From positions 1,494,529 through 1,558,528 of the forward strand of contig NZ_CP107030.1 in the NCBI RefSeq assembly GCF_027474825.1: a stretch of 64,000 nucleotides of DNA, given 5' to 3'. Under the pieces are notes generated by a model that did no database searches, was not told the DNA's origin, and saw nothing but the letters and a program-made list of their open reading frames with translations. Every line of letters starts with the position of its first letter. The first letter of the stretch is position 1. Shown here piece after piece: positions 41,701 through 50,858 of this stretch. This DNA comes from Maribacter halichondriae (GTDB taxonomy: Bacteria > Bacteroidota > Bacteroidia > Flavobacteriales > Flavobacteriaceae). A program made the translations under genes and the position numbers.

Positions 41701-42168
41701 CATATATTTAGACTTGTAGGTAATATATGGGTCATTCATATCGACCCAATAACCCACCTTTTCGGTCATATCGTTCCATACATCGGTATAGCGCATCACC
41801 GCCTTCTTACATGCGTCGTTATATTCTTCGACAGATATCTTCTTGCCGATATCTTCTTTGGTGATACCCAATTCTTTTTCCACACCAAGTTCAATGGGCA
41901 GCCCGTGGGTGTCCCATCCGGCCTTTCGCTTCACTTGAAAACCCTTCATGGTCTTGTATCGCGGAAAAATATCCTTGATCGTACGGGCCATAACATGGTG
42001 AATGCCAGGCATACCGTTCGCGGAAGGAGGTCCTTCATAAAATACATAGCTCGGGCCACCCTCTCTCGAGGAAACACTCTTTTCAAAAACATGGTGCTCC
42101 TTCCAGTATTGCAAAATTTCTTCTGCCACCTTAGGTAGATCGAGACTGTTATATACTGCGAACTTCAT
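38770..42168 (-). CDS. ileS: Isoleucyl-tRNA synthetase, type 2-like, with swapped GIHH signature
   Basis: The enzyme charges tRNA-Ile. From the ATG at 42168 it is 1132 residues, longer than the E. coli type-1 form, with the Rossmann core, CP1 editing domain (about 200-400), KMSKR loop in GKKMSKRLGNAVDPFE, anticodon-binding domain and C-terminal extension. The N-terminal class I signature reads PSANGMPGIHHVMAR (residues about 48-62): the usual H-x-G-H is G-I-H-H, with first and third positions exchanged. In type-2 bacterial IleRS this exchange has been linked to mupirocin hyper-resistance. A -7 box at 42198-42205 leaves a short leader to 42168 and makes the ATG at 42183 less likely. The DksA-like gene follows by 5 bases. 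Confidence 0.96.
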   Translation of the reverse strand: MKFAVYNSLDLPKVAEEILQYWKEHHVFEKSVSSREGGPSYVFYEGPPSANGMPGIHHVMARTIKDIFPRYKTMKGFQVKRKAGWDTHGLPIELGVEKELGITKEDIGKKISVEEYNDACKKAVMRYTDVWNDMTEKVGYWVDMNDPYITYKSKYMESVWWLLKQIYDKGLIYKGYTIQPYSPKAGTGLSSHELNQPGTYQDVTDTTVVAQFKAIENTLPDFLKDEGTIYFLAWTTTPWTLPSNTALTVGPKIDYVLVETYNQYTFEPMNVILAKNLVGKQFSGKFEKVETKPELIQYESGDKKIPYYVVKEFKGKDLVGIKYEQLLDYALPYENPENAFRVIEGDFVTTEDGTGIVHTAPTFGADDMFVAQRATPLVPPMLVLDENKNPVPLVDLQGKFRPEMNELSGKYVKNEYYEDGEAPDRSVDVEIAIRLKEENKAFKVEKYVHSYPNCWRTDKPILYYPMDSWFIKITDVKDRMFDLNQTINWKPKATGEGRFGNWLANANDWNLSRSRYWGIPLPIWRTEDGSEEIMIGSVAELKSEMQKAVQAGVLKSDIFEDFVIGDMSEANYETIDLHKNIVDQIVLISSSGKPMKRESDLIDVWFDSGSMPYAQWHYPFENKEFIDKGETFPADFIAEGVDQTRGWFYTLHAIATMVFDSVAYKNVVSNGLVLDKEGKKMSKRLGNAVDPFETMKEHGADATRWYMISNANPWDNLKFDLDGIVEVKRKFFGTLYNSYSFFALYANIDEFNYSEPEIPLNERPEIDRWILSELHTLIKIVDEAYGDYEPTKATRAISSYVQENLSNWYVRLSRRRFWKGDYQEDKISAYQTLYTCLETVVKLSAPVAPFYMERLYRDLTNTTQKETFESVHLANFPIFDSSLVNKELESKMQKAQTISSLVLSIRQKEKIKVRQPLQKIMIPVLGQKERQEIEAVSDLIKSEVNVKEIELLDDASGILVKQIKPNFKVLGPKFGKEMKQIAQAVSSLGQKDIQKIEQEGEISLEIENKFIKLQLQDVEIASQDIEGWLVASSGALTVALDVTIDDTLRQEGIARELVNRIQNLRKDSGFEVTDKIDIKILKDGLVEKAVENNLNYIKTETLTAELDLEEILENGTEVAFDEVNTKLFIEKH

Positions 42169-42197
42169 AGTGCGTGTTCTCATACAAATTGAGGGTG

Positions 42198-42205
42198 CAA
42201 AATTA
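42198..42205 (-). promoter_or_regulatory. -7 box of the ileS promoter
   Basis: On the minus strand this reads TAATTTTG followed by C, a full match to TAnnTTTG. A start site near 42192 gives a leader of about 24 bases to the ATG at 42168. No clear TTG at -33. Confidence 0.4.
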
Positions 42206-42356
42206 TAAATTTAGATTGAATTATCGTGGTTTGTGACCGAATGAAATACCATTACCGTACATGGCTCGATTTAAATGGTAAATCATTAACGTCCAAAAAA
42301 TACTTTACTACGTATATCTAAGCATCAAATAAATTAAACACTAAAAACAAAACAAA

Positions 42357-42650
42357 ATGAAAAAAGTAATTCTTGGATCAATTTTAATGCTTGCCCTTAG
42401 TTTGTCGTTTGTTTCTTGTAGAGAAACTGCCGACAAAGCTAAAGATGGCATGGAAGAAGCCGGTGAAGATGTAATGGATTCAGCCAAAGAAGTTGGTGAA
42501 GACATGAAAGAAGCTGGTGAAGATGCAGCTGATGCGGTAAAAGAAGCTGGTGAAGATGCAGTTGACAAGGCCAAAGAAGTTGGTGATGACATCAAAGAAG
42601 GAGCTAAGGAAGTTGCTGATGATGTTAAAGATGCGGTTGACGACAACTAA
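42357..42650 (+). CDS. Acidic lipoprotein with 11-residue (LEA/apolipoprotein-like) repeats
   Basis: The 97-residue protein has a lipoprotein signal (LMLALSLSFVSC). After the Cys it is one amphipathic helix made of 11-residue units: EEAGEDVMDSA, a 7-residue KEVGEDM, then KEAGEDAADAV, KEAGEDAVDKA, KEVGDDIKEGA, KEVADDVKDAV. It is rich in Ala, Glu, Asp and Lys, with no aromatic residues and a net negative charge. This periodicity is that of group-3 LEA proteins and of YtxH/apolipoprotein-like helices, which bind membranes or protect proteins during drying. The DNA repeats too (a 20-base word at 42508-42527 and 42541-42560, 33 bases apart). A terminator follows. Role unproven. Confidence 0.82.
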   Translation: MKKVILGSILMLALSLSFVSCRETADKAKDGMEEAGEDVMDSAKEVGEDMKEAGEDAADAVKEAGEDAVDKAKEVGDDIKEGAKEVADDVKDAVDDN

Positions 42651-42672
42651 TTCAACTAGTTTATAAGAAAGC

Positions 42673-42701
42673 AAACCCTGATATTAGTCAGGGTTTTTTT
42701 G
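42673..42701 (+). terminator. Rho-independent terminator after the repeat lipoprotein
   Basis: AAACCCTGA (42673-42681) and TCAGGGTTT (42688-42696) form a perfect 9-bp stem with a 6-base loop, followed by a run of T to 42700. It lies 22 bases after the stop codon. Confidence 0.88.
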
Positions 42702-42724
42702 TTATTTACATTTTGATAGTATGA

Positions 42725-45136
42725 TTAAAAGCTATACCCCACTCCCAATATAGCGTTTATTCCGGGTGCAACAATACCCGAAGAATAGGTGCGATAACGC
42801 TGATCTGTCAGGTTTTCAAAACTCAAAGATGCCTTTAGCGCGTTTGAAATGGTGTATTGCGAACGCAAATTGAGCGTATACCATGACGGAGAATATGGGT
42901 TACCGGTCCCATCAAGCGCATAGATGTACTCTTTGTTCCTTTCTGAAAGTGCCAGGTCGTCATACGCCAGTTCACCGTTAAAGTTCAAAAATAGGTCGGT
43001 ATGTAGTCTTTGATTTTTCCAAATAACATGAAAATCTCCAAAAGTAGGAGCTGCATGTCGTGCCGGGGTATCGGTGCCGTCAGATTCTTCTTCAACACCT
43101 TCGGTCAGGGTAAGATTCGAAGACAACGATAGATTGTCCGTCAAAAAAGCTTCCAGTCCAAATTCAAAGCCATAAACATAGGCCTTTGCCGCGTTCTGAA
43201 TGGCCTGTACATTGCTTAACTCTCCCTTGTAATCGATTTCAGATTGGCCATTGTATTGAAAATCTCGCCGCACTAGGGCATCGACCAAATAGGTATAGAA
43301 AGCTGCACCCTTTAGCACCACTTTATCATTGAAGTTCTTTTGAATACCCAACTCGGTATTATAGGCATATTCCGGTTCAAGATCAGGATTAGGTACAACG
43401 ACCGATCCCGGTTCGGAATCAAAAATTTTTCCTACATCGTCTATATTCGGAGCTCTAAATCCGGTAGATCCGTTCCATGTAAGTTGAAGATTGGCCCTAG
43501 GAAACCAGCTAAAACCCAAACTACCGGTCAAAGCGCCTGTGCTTAAATCGGCATCATCGAATGGAAAAGGATAAAATGTTTTATCGAAAATGGCATCGAT
43601 CCAGACATGGCTGTAGCGTAATCCTGAAAGCAAGGTAAAGTTTGGTTTTGCCTTATATTCTGCATTGATATAGCCGGCTGCAGTCTGCCAAGTAGACCCA
43701 TCAGGATATCGGGAAGCCGTGCTCGAGACCACATCAGTTACTATATTCTTGCTGTTACCATCGGAATGCACTTTGTTGAAAAGATATTCCAAACCGTAAT
43801 ACAATCGTAGGTTTCCTATCTTCTTGTTCTCAAAATCAAGGTTTGTTGAAAAGGCATTGACTTTTTCTTTGGTCGAGAAAAGTACGTCGTCTTGAAAACC
43901 CCTATCGTTTCTGCTTTCCTCAAAATGCTGATAGGCCGTGGTCAGTTTTACGCCATCGTAGAACTTCCCTCTTCCTTTTTTATTCACCTGTAAATTCGTC
44001 ATAAACCATTTCTGGGGACCATAATACCAAACTGCGGAACGCAGGCCGTCACCAGCTCCATTGGGACGTATCAATCTATCATATCGAGAATAGTCGGAAG
44101 TCTGCGAATAATGTGTGCCCAACTGAAAGTCTAATTGATTATTTAGTTTGAAAACTATTTTCTGCATTGCATTGATTTGATTATAACCCGATGGCAACTG
44201 TTTTTTAGGATTCTCATTAGCAACCAATCTGTCAATTCCGTTGGAAGTAGACACAAAAGTTTCGCGCAAATAGGAATCTGGCCCATGGGAGCCCATGGTC
44301 AAATCACCAAAATCATTGTAGGATACACTGGTCAAAAGTCCCCACTTATTCTTTGCCAGGTTAATGTCAAAATGAAAAGTGTTTTCGGTGTTGGCCGACG
44401 CAAACCTATAGTTTGCATTGCCCGCAGTGACCAAACTGTCACCTGATGACAAAAAGGGCGTTTTCGTGTAAAAATTCATGACCCCACCTATGGCATCACT
44501 CCCATAAATCACGGATCCGGGGCCGAAAATAACTTCAGTGTTTTTGACCGTGAATGGGTCTACCGAAATTATATTTTGAATATTGCCTCCTCTGAAAATA
44601 GCATTGTTCATACGCACCCCATCAACGGAAAGTAACAATCTATTGGTAGCGAATCCGCGAATCATGGGGCTTCCCCCACCCAGCTGACTTTTCTGAACAA
44701 ATACTTTACCGCTGTTCTGCAGCAAATCGGCAGAAGTCTGCGGATTCATAAATGCAATGGTACGGGCATCAATGGAGACTATTTTATTAGGAATATCTTT
44801 CTTTTGCTGTTCCCATTTTGATACCGACATGACGACCTCATCCAACTGTTCGGCCTTCATTTCGAGAAATATCAGCCTGCCTTGTCTGAGCAACTGAGCC
44901 TTGGTACTTTTACGCATATCATAGCTCAAGTGCTTGAAGGTCAGGCGCTCATTGTTATCAAATATGCTTAAATCGCATATACCATCAAAATCGGACAGGG
45001 CGGTTTTCGACCTGTCGGAATTATAGGCAACTACATTGACAATGGGTTCTCGGGTTTCAGCATCCAAAACGGATATCTCCTGTGCTGAAAGTGCACCGAA
45101 AAATAATAGAAGTACGATACAGGTCAGTCTGCGCAT
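42725..45136 (-). CDS. TonB-dependent receptor, haem/haemoglobin-type
   Basis: From the ATG at 45136 (MRRLTCIVLLLFFGALSAQ, a clean signal peptide) the protein is about 803 residues; the ATG at 45154 would overlap recO. It has a carboxypeptidase-like module (EISVLDAETREPIVNVVAY), a TonB box region (AEQLDEVVMSVSK), a plug (GGSPMIRGFATNRLLLSVDG ... FGPGSVIYGSDAIGG) and a barrel ending INAILGVGYSF. The extracellular part has GFRAPNID and, further on, VPNPDLEPE, matching the FRAP and NPNL boxes of haem/haemoglobin receptors. The His between the boxes that is usual in those receptors is absent here, so haem as substrate is only likely. It runs from just behind recO. Confidence 0.87.
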   Translation of the reverse strand: MRRLTCIVLLLFFGALSAQEISVLDAETREPIVNVVAYNSDRSKTALSDFDGICDLSIFDNNERLTFKHLSYDMRKSTKAQLLRQGRLIFLEMKAEQLDEVVMSVSKWEQQKKDIPNKIVSIDARTIAFMNPQTSADLLQNSGKVFVQKSQLGGGSPMIRGFATNRLLLSVDGVRMNNAIFRGGNIQNIISVDPFTVKNTEVIFGPGSVIYGSDAIGGVMNFYTKTPFLSSGDSLVTAGNANYRFASANTENTFHFDINLAKNKWGLLTSVSYNDFGDLTMGSHGPDSYLRETFVSTSNGIDRLVANENPKKQLPSGYNQINAMQKIVFKLNNQLDFQLGTHYSQTSDYSRYDRLIRPNGAGDGLRSAVWYYGPQKWFMTNLQVNKKGRGKFYDGVKLTTAYQHFEESRNDRGFQDDVLFSTKEKVNAFSTNLDFENKKIGNLRLYYGLEYLFNKVHSDGNSKNIVTDVVSSTASRYPDGSTWQTAAGYINAEYKAKPNFTLLSGLRYSHVWIDAIFDKTFYPFPFDDADLSTGALTGSLGFSWFPRANLQLTWNGSTGFRAPNIDDVGKIFDSEPGSVVVPNPDLEPEYAYNTELGIQKNFNDKVVLKGAAFYTYLVDALVRRDFQYNGQSEIDYKGELSNVQAIQNAAKAYVYGFEFGLEAFLTDNLSLSSNLTLTEGVEEESDGTDTPARHAAPTFGDFHVIWKNQRLHTDLFLNFNGELAYDDLALSERNKEYIYALDGTGNPYSPSWYTLNLRSQYTISNALKASLSFENLTDQRYRTYSSGIVAPGINAILGVGYSF

Positions 45137-45137
45137 C

Positions 45138-45857
45138 TTAGCTAAATACTTCATTTAAAATGGCCAGGGAACGCGGTTTTCGGAATCCCTGTAAATGTAA
45201 TTCAAAATAAAGAACGATAGCTTTCAGTAGGGCTTGACGGTTGGTCTTCTTCATTTTGACAGTATGTATTGTATCAAAATTTATGCCCAACAGCTTTTTG
45301 AAGTACCCTAAATTTTCTCCGGTGATGCTAGGGTTGAACGAAGGGGTATCGGTAAATTCTCCTTCAAGAAGGTCAAAACAACTCGTATCCATATAGTCCG
45401 TATCCGGGTAGAAGCCAAAATATTTGGTCAATCCCAACAAAAAATAAATATGGAAGTTCGAGATTTCGTGATGTATATCGAGCCATTGCAAAGAGGCTTC
45501 GATATAATGGTACAGTTCTTCGTTACACTCCTCTTCATGAATGCTATTGGCAAGCATTTCCGATAAAAATAGGGTCAAGGAGTTTTTAGTGATATCGGTA
45601 TGTAAGGTATTGTAAGGATAATCAATTTTCACTTCGCGAATACTTTCCAAAGTACCTTTGTTCTTATGCACGGCAACAATTTCCAATTGTGTCAAAGGTT
45701 GGAAGTACGCTGTTTTCAGTTTCCCTTTTTTTGAGGCCAAAACCCCTTTTAACAAATAGGATTTAAGTCCATCGGAATAGGTAAACGCTCTAACGATCAA
45801 GCTCGTATCCCCATATTTTATTGAGGAAAGTACTATGGCTTTGGTGGTTACTTGCAT
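45138..45857 (-). CDS. recO: DNA repair protein RecO
   Basis: RecO loads RecA with RecR and RecF during gap repair. From the ATG at 45857 (MQVTTKAIVLSSIKYGDTSLIVRAFTYSDG) it is 239 residues with the N-terminal OB-fold and a helical C-terminal domain (ISNFHIYFLLGLTKYFGFYPD). The four Cys of some RecO zinc sites are not all present, as in many Bacteroidota. A longer frame up to 45989 covers repeat-like intergenic DNA and is not coding. The TonB receptor starts two bases after the recO stop. Confidence 0.92.
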   Translation of the reverse strand: MQVTTKAIVLSSIKYGDTSLIVRAFTYSDGLKSYLLKGVLASKKGKLKTAYFQPLTQLEIVAVHKNKGTLESIREVKIDYPYNTLHTDITKNSLTLFLSEMLANSIHEEECNEELYHYIEASLQWLDIHHEISNFHIYFLLGLTKYFGFYPDTDYMDTSCFDLLEGEFTDTPSFNPSITGENLGYFKKLLGINFDTIHTVKMKKTNRQALLKAIVLYFELHLQGFRKPRSLAILNEVFS

Positions 45858-45900
45858 CGAGTGGCCGAAGTTTTGGACAAAGATAGGAATTTGAGAGGAG

Positions 45901-45935
45901 GAGGTACGAGGGTAGAAGTACGAGGTACGAGGGGG
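45901..45935 (+). repeat. Left arm of an inverted repeat (GAGGTACGAGG words)
   Basis: This G-rich stretch repeats GAGGTACGAG and AGAAGTACGAG. The same words occur in reverse complement at 46682-46714, on the other side of the AT-rich accessory gene. Confidence 0.6.
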
Positions 45936-46048
45936 TAAATTCCTCCCGAATAACTCGGGACCAAGCACCAAATTCCAAAAAATCGACATTATGTTTATGA
46001 AATGGTGGGCTAAGGCTCTCTACGGGACACCATGTTGCGCATGGTTTT

Positions 46049-46580
46049 TTATCCGTAAATATTTGGATTCGTTAATATACCGGCAAGAATGTTGGAAGCC
46101 ACATCTGTTCCGAATTTTTTAAGCTTGTCAACAATTTTAGTTTTCTTTTCGTTAACGTCAACATCTTTACTTTCTATAATTTTTTGCAGTTCTTTTAGTT
46201 GTTTACCCGTTAATTCGTCTTGAATTGAATCTATTATAAGGTTTAGACTTATTTTAGTTTCTTGATTTTGAGTGATGTTAATATTCATTTTATCATTATC
46301 CGAAGATATTTTATCAGGCAATCCAAATCTTTCAATTTCTTTTATAAGTCCATCTATCAAATTATAAGATTTGGATTGCCTGATAAAATATTCTCTCCCC
46401 TCCCAAATAACTTATGTATTTTAATTCTTTGATTTGATTTTCAGGCTTGCTATCAGCCCCATAAATTCTTACAATGAGGTTTATTGCTTTGTTTTTCCAA
46501 TTGGTTAATGAATGTGAATCTGAGATATCTTTTGCTTCCGTCTTTAATTCTTGTAATGCTTCTAAAACTGTTTCTATCAT
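46049..46580 (-). CDS. AT-rich accessory gene of unknown function (frame break near 46397-46400)
   Basis: The gene encodes a protein of about 176 residues once one surplus base in the C-run near 46397-46400 is removed (join YLGG-REYFIRQSKSYNLIDG). The N-terminal part (MIETVLEALQELKTEAKDISDSHSLTNWKNKAINLIVRIYG) resembles the opening of many uncharacterised proteins in accessory regions. The C-terminal part has a helix with many Lys/Glu and ends GTDVASNILAGILTNPNIYG. Base composition is clearly lower in GC than recO and gdhA on either side, and inverted repeats flank it, so it is probably acquired. No enzymatic motif is visible. A role in phage defence is possible but I cannot support it. Confidence 0.6.
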
Positions 46581-46638
46581 TTTTTTAGATTTTGCACAAT
46601 TATGACATAAAAATACACTCATAAAACCTAACAAAAAA

Positions 46639-46670
46639 GACCTACAAGGTTGGAAAAACCTTGCGGGTCT
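46639..46670 (-). terminator. Terminator hairpin after gdhA
   Basis: AGACCTACAAGGTT (46639-46652) pairs imperfectly with AACCTTGCGGGTCT (46657-46670), and on the minus strand it is followed by TTTTTT. It lies about 45 bases after the gdhA stop. Similar AGACC..GGTCT hairpins are common in Bacteroidota genomes. Confidence 0.75.
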
Positions 46671-46681
46671 GTATAAATATA

Positions 46682-46714
46682 AAACTTCGTACTTCTAATT
46701 TCGTACCTCGTACC
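46682..46714 (-). repeat. Right arm of an inverted repeat (GAGGTACGAGG words)
   Basis: Read on the minus strand it contains AAGGTACGAGGTACGA and AGAAGTACGAAG, the counterpart of 45901-45935. It abuts the gdhA stop codon. Confidence 0.6.
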
Positions 46715-48069
<1,355 letters not shown>

Positions 48070-48196
48070 AAAGTCTAAGGAATAAATTGTTTCCCTTTGG
48101 CTAGCCTCAGGGTTGGTTATTGAATTTAAGATATAACGGCAAAATTATGGTATTTCGATAATTCTAGGGCTATTTTTTTAAAAATTTGATAAAATT

Positions 48197-49350
48197 CTAT
48201 CTGATTGCCTGCTCTAGGTCAGCGATAAGATCATCCAAATCTTCGATACCTACGCTCAATCGGATCAAGGCATCAACAACCCCGCTTTTTTCCCGTTCTT
48301 CTTTCGGAATGCTCGCGTGTGTCATACTCGCTGGGTGGCCCGCCAAACTCTCTACCCCGCCCAAGGATTCGGCCAAGGTAAATACTTGAAGTTTTTCCAC
48401 GATTTTTATTGCATCTTCAAAATTGCTTCCCTTGGTAATGAAGGAAATCATACCACCGAATCCGTTCATTTGATCTTTGGCTACTTGATGATTCGGATGA
48501 TTTTCAAAACCAGGCCAATAGACCTTCTCGATTTTAGGATGTTTGGCCAGATACTTGGCGATAGCTTCCCCATTTTCACAATGCCGCTGCATACGAACAT
48601 GTAAGGTCTTGATTCCGCGTAGCACCAAAAAACTATCCATGGGCCCACAGACGGCACCACTTGCATTCTGGATAAAATAGAGCTGGTCGGCCAGTTCTTT
48701 ATCCTTGACAACCAAGGCTCCAACGACCACATCACTATGGCCGCCCAAATATTTGGTTGCGGAATGCATAACAATGTCGGCCCCTAAATCCAAAGGTCTT
48801 TGTAAATAGGGGGTCGCAAAGGTATTATCGACCGCCAAAAGAAGATTATTTTTTTTGCAAGCCGTGAAACGGCTTTTATATCGATAATATTCATCATAGG
48901 GTTGGTCGGCGTCTCTACCCAGATAAGCTTCGTATTCGTATTGATACGTTTTTCAATTTCATCGATATTTTGCATGCCAACAAAATGAAAGGTAATACCG
49001 AATTTTTCGAATACTTTTTTGAACAGTCGATAACTGCCGCCATAGAGGTCATTTGTCGAGATCACTTCATCGCCCGGGTTCAATAATTTTATAACGGCAT
49101 CCATGGCCGCTAATCCGCTAGCAAAGGCTAGACCATAATTTCCATTTTCTATACTTGCCAAGGAATTTTCCAACGCTGTACGGGTGGGGTTGGCACTACG
49201 TGAGTATTCGTAGCCTTTATGTCCGCCTGGAGTGCTCTGTGCATAGGTAGAGGTTTGATAAATTGGAGGCATTACCGCACCATAAGCTTTATCAGGCCGT
49301 TGCCCACCATGAATCGTTTTACTATTGAATTTTAAGTCTTTATCCCTCAT
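48197..49350 (-). CDS. Cystathionine gamma-synthase family PLP enzyme (frame break at 48849-48856)
   Basis: The family makes or cleaves cystathionine in the methionine/cysteine route. The N-terminal part has TIHGGQRPDKAYGAVMPPIYQTSTYAQ and YEYSRSANPTRTALE. The C-terminal part has DNTFATPYLQRPLDLGADIVMHSATKYLGGHSDV with the PLP-binding Lys in SATKY, and LAESLGGVESLAGHP. One A is missing from the run read on the minus strand (eight T at 48849-48856); repair gives LAKKNNLLLAVDNTF and 384 residues. Sequence favours gamma-synthase (metB), but gamma-lyase cannot be excluded. It is alone on its strand, divergent from the DUF3298 lipoprotein. Confidence 0.9.
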
Positions 49351-49407
49351 ATAGTATAATTAACACCACAAATGTATAGTTATCTTACGGAGAATACAAC
49401 GGAGTTG

Positions 49408-49415
49408 TACTTTTG
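49408..49415 (+). promoter_or_regulatory. -7 box of the DUF3298 lipoprotein promoter
   Basis: TACTTTTG matches TAnnTTTG exactly. It lies 22 bases before the ATG at 49438, and inside any frame begun at 49372, so it favours the downstream start. Confidence 0.45.
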
Positions 49416-49437
49416 TACCAACCTAATACCGCCCCCA

Positions 49438-50181
49438 ATGAAATTTCAAATTGTTTTTGTGCTTTGTTTTGTATTTCTGCTAAGTTGTAAGAATGATGAA
49501 AAGCTTACTTTCGAACCGGTTCAAATAACAAGTAACTCGTGTGCGGACTGCCCAAAGGTCGACATAAGCATTCCGAAAGTTCTTGAAAATTCCAAAATCG
49601 GACGCACTATCGAAACCGCATTACAGGAAGAAATCATCTTTCTGCTCACTTTTGATGAGGAAGTCGATGCTAAATCCATTAAAGAGGCCATACAATCCTT
49701 CAATAAAGGCTATATGGACCTCAAAGAATTATATTCGGATGAAAGTGTGGGTTGGGAAGCGAATATAGCGGGCAAAGTTACTTTTGAGGACCAAAATAGA
49801 TTGACCATACTACTGGATTCATATATTTTTACCGGAGGCGCCCACGGATACAGCGGGAAAAGATTTTTAAACTTCGGCAAGAAAAAAGGAAAAGAACTTG
49901 AAACCTGGGAAATTTTCAAAAATATGCCTGAATTTGAAGATTTTGCCGAGGAAAAATTCCGTGAGCAAGAAAATATTGCTTTGGATAGAGCCATCAACAG
50001 CACCGGCTTCATGTTCGAAAATGATGAATTTTACCTTCCTGAAAATATTGGGTTTACCGAAGAAGGACTTCAACTATTGTACAATCAATATGAGGTTGCT
50101 TCGTATGCTGATGGACCAATTGTCCTGACATTATCCTACAATGATATCAATGCGTTTTTGAACACGAAAGTCAAGTCGTAG
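49438..50181 (+). CDS. DUF3298/DUF4163-type lipoprotein
   Basis: The product is 247 residues from the ATG at 49438. It has a lipoprotein signal (IVFVLCFVFLLSC). The mature part begins with NDEKLTFEPVQITSNSCADCPKVDI and contains the DUF4163/DUF3298 pattern SYIFTGGAHGYSGKRFLNFGKKKGKEL and FYLPENIGFTEEGLQLLYNQYEVASYADGP (spans 49825-50115). Relatives include RsiV-like extracytoplasmic proteins, but no lysozyme-binding or sigma link is evident here. The longer frame from 49372 would run through a -7 promoter box. It converges with DinB. Confidence 0.85.
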   Translation: MKFQIVFVLCFVFLLSCKNDEKLTFEPVQITSNSCADCPKVDISIPKVLENSKIGRTIETALQEEIIFLLTFDEEVDAKSIKEAIQSFNKGYMDLKELYSDESVGWEANIAGKVTFEDQNRLTILLDSYIFTGGAHGYSGKRFLNFGKKKGKELETWEIFKNMPEFEDFAEEKFREQENIALDRAINSTGFMFENDEFYLPENIGFTEEGLQLLYNQYEVASYADGPIVLTLSYNDINAFLNTKVKS

Positions 50182-50184
50182 CCC

Positions 50185-50646
50185 TTATTCACTTACGGCT
50201 TTTTGAAGGGCCAATATTGCTCCCAGATGCAATCCCTCATGAAATATGTTAAACGCCAACGCATCATCAATGTTCCGTAAAGTCACATTGGCGCTGGTCG
50301 TATATTCATTGTATTCTTTGAAAAGACCGGCTTCATAATCTTTTTCTGCCCATTCCACAGTCGAGAACAAAAACCCCTCGATCATTTTGATTTCTTCATC
50401 GGTAGCCGTTCCGTCTGGCACCGTTCCCTTTCGAAATTTGTCCACTAATTCTTGAGTAACTCGAACCTGCAAACCACTCATCTTATAAACCAATAATTGT
50501 TGGGTTACGACTACATGGACAATGTTCCACCAAATATTGTTTCGGAAGCCTTTGGGTATTTTCAGCAATTCATCTTTAGATGTCACGCTCAAAATCTTAT
50601 GAAGTATTTTTCGGTTCTGCAAAGTAATATCGAAGAGTTTTTCCAA
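50185..50646 (-). CDS. DinB family protein
   Basis: From a TTG at 50646 (LEKLFDITLQNRKILHKIL) the protein is 153 residues, the usual DinB size. It is a four-helix bundle with helix starts at NNIWWNIVHVVVTQQLLVY and FNIFHEGLHLGAILALQKAV. Two candidate metal His are visible (in NIVHVVV and FHEGLHLG), consistent with a DinB/YfiT-type metal site. A longer frame from 50829 exists but runs through a palindrome at 50732-50796, which is not coding by its composition. The start is therefore uncertain. DinB-fold proteins are thiol-dependent transferases or unknown; this one cannot be placed. Confidence 0.72.
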   Translation of the reverse strand: MEKLFDITLQNRKILHKILSVTSKDELLKIPKGFRNNIWWNIVHVVVTQQLLVYKMSGLQVRVTQELVDKFRKGTVPDGTATDEEIKMIEGFLFSTVEWAEKDYEAGLFKEYNEYTTSANVTLRNIDDALAFNIFHEGLHLGAILALQKAVSE

Positions 50647-50731
50647 AATATGCTTTTTAATGTGGATGCCAAAAATAGTACAATTGAACGGAATTGGGTT
50701 TCTTTGTACCTCACTTTTAAAAAGCAATTCT

Positions 50732-50796
50732 CTGTCAGTTCGAGCGCAGTCGAGACACGTATGGTAAAGGTTCTCGACTGCGCCCGAATTGACAGC
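50732..50796. repeat. Long palindrome (GTCAGTTCGAG type)
   Basis: CTGTCAGTTCGAGCGCAGTCGAGA (left arm, 50732-50755) pairs imperfectly with TTCTCGACTGCGCCCGAATTGACAG (right arm, 50772-50796). It lies between the divergent DinB and ArsC-like genes. Confidence 0.75.
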
Positions 50797-50858
50797 AATA
50801 CAACTATTTACGGTATTGCCTATCAACATGAAGACTATTTGAAACGAAAAAACGACGT

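Noticed and set aside
46023..46046. ACCATG/CATGGT hairpin before the AT-rich gene's end as a terminator
   Set aside because: On the minus strand, the direction of the gene, it lacks a T tail after the stem.
50647..50829. N-terminal 61-residue extension of DinB
   Set aside because: It is read through a palindrome and has no family similarity; DinB proteins are about 150 residues.
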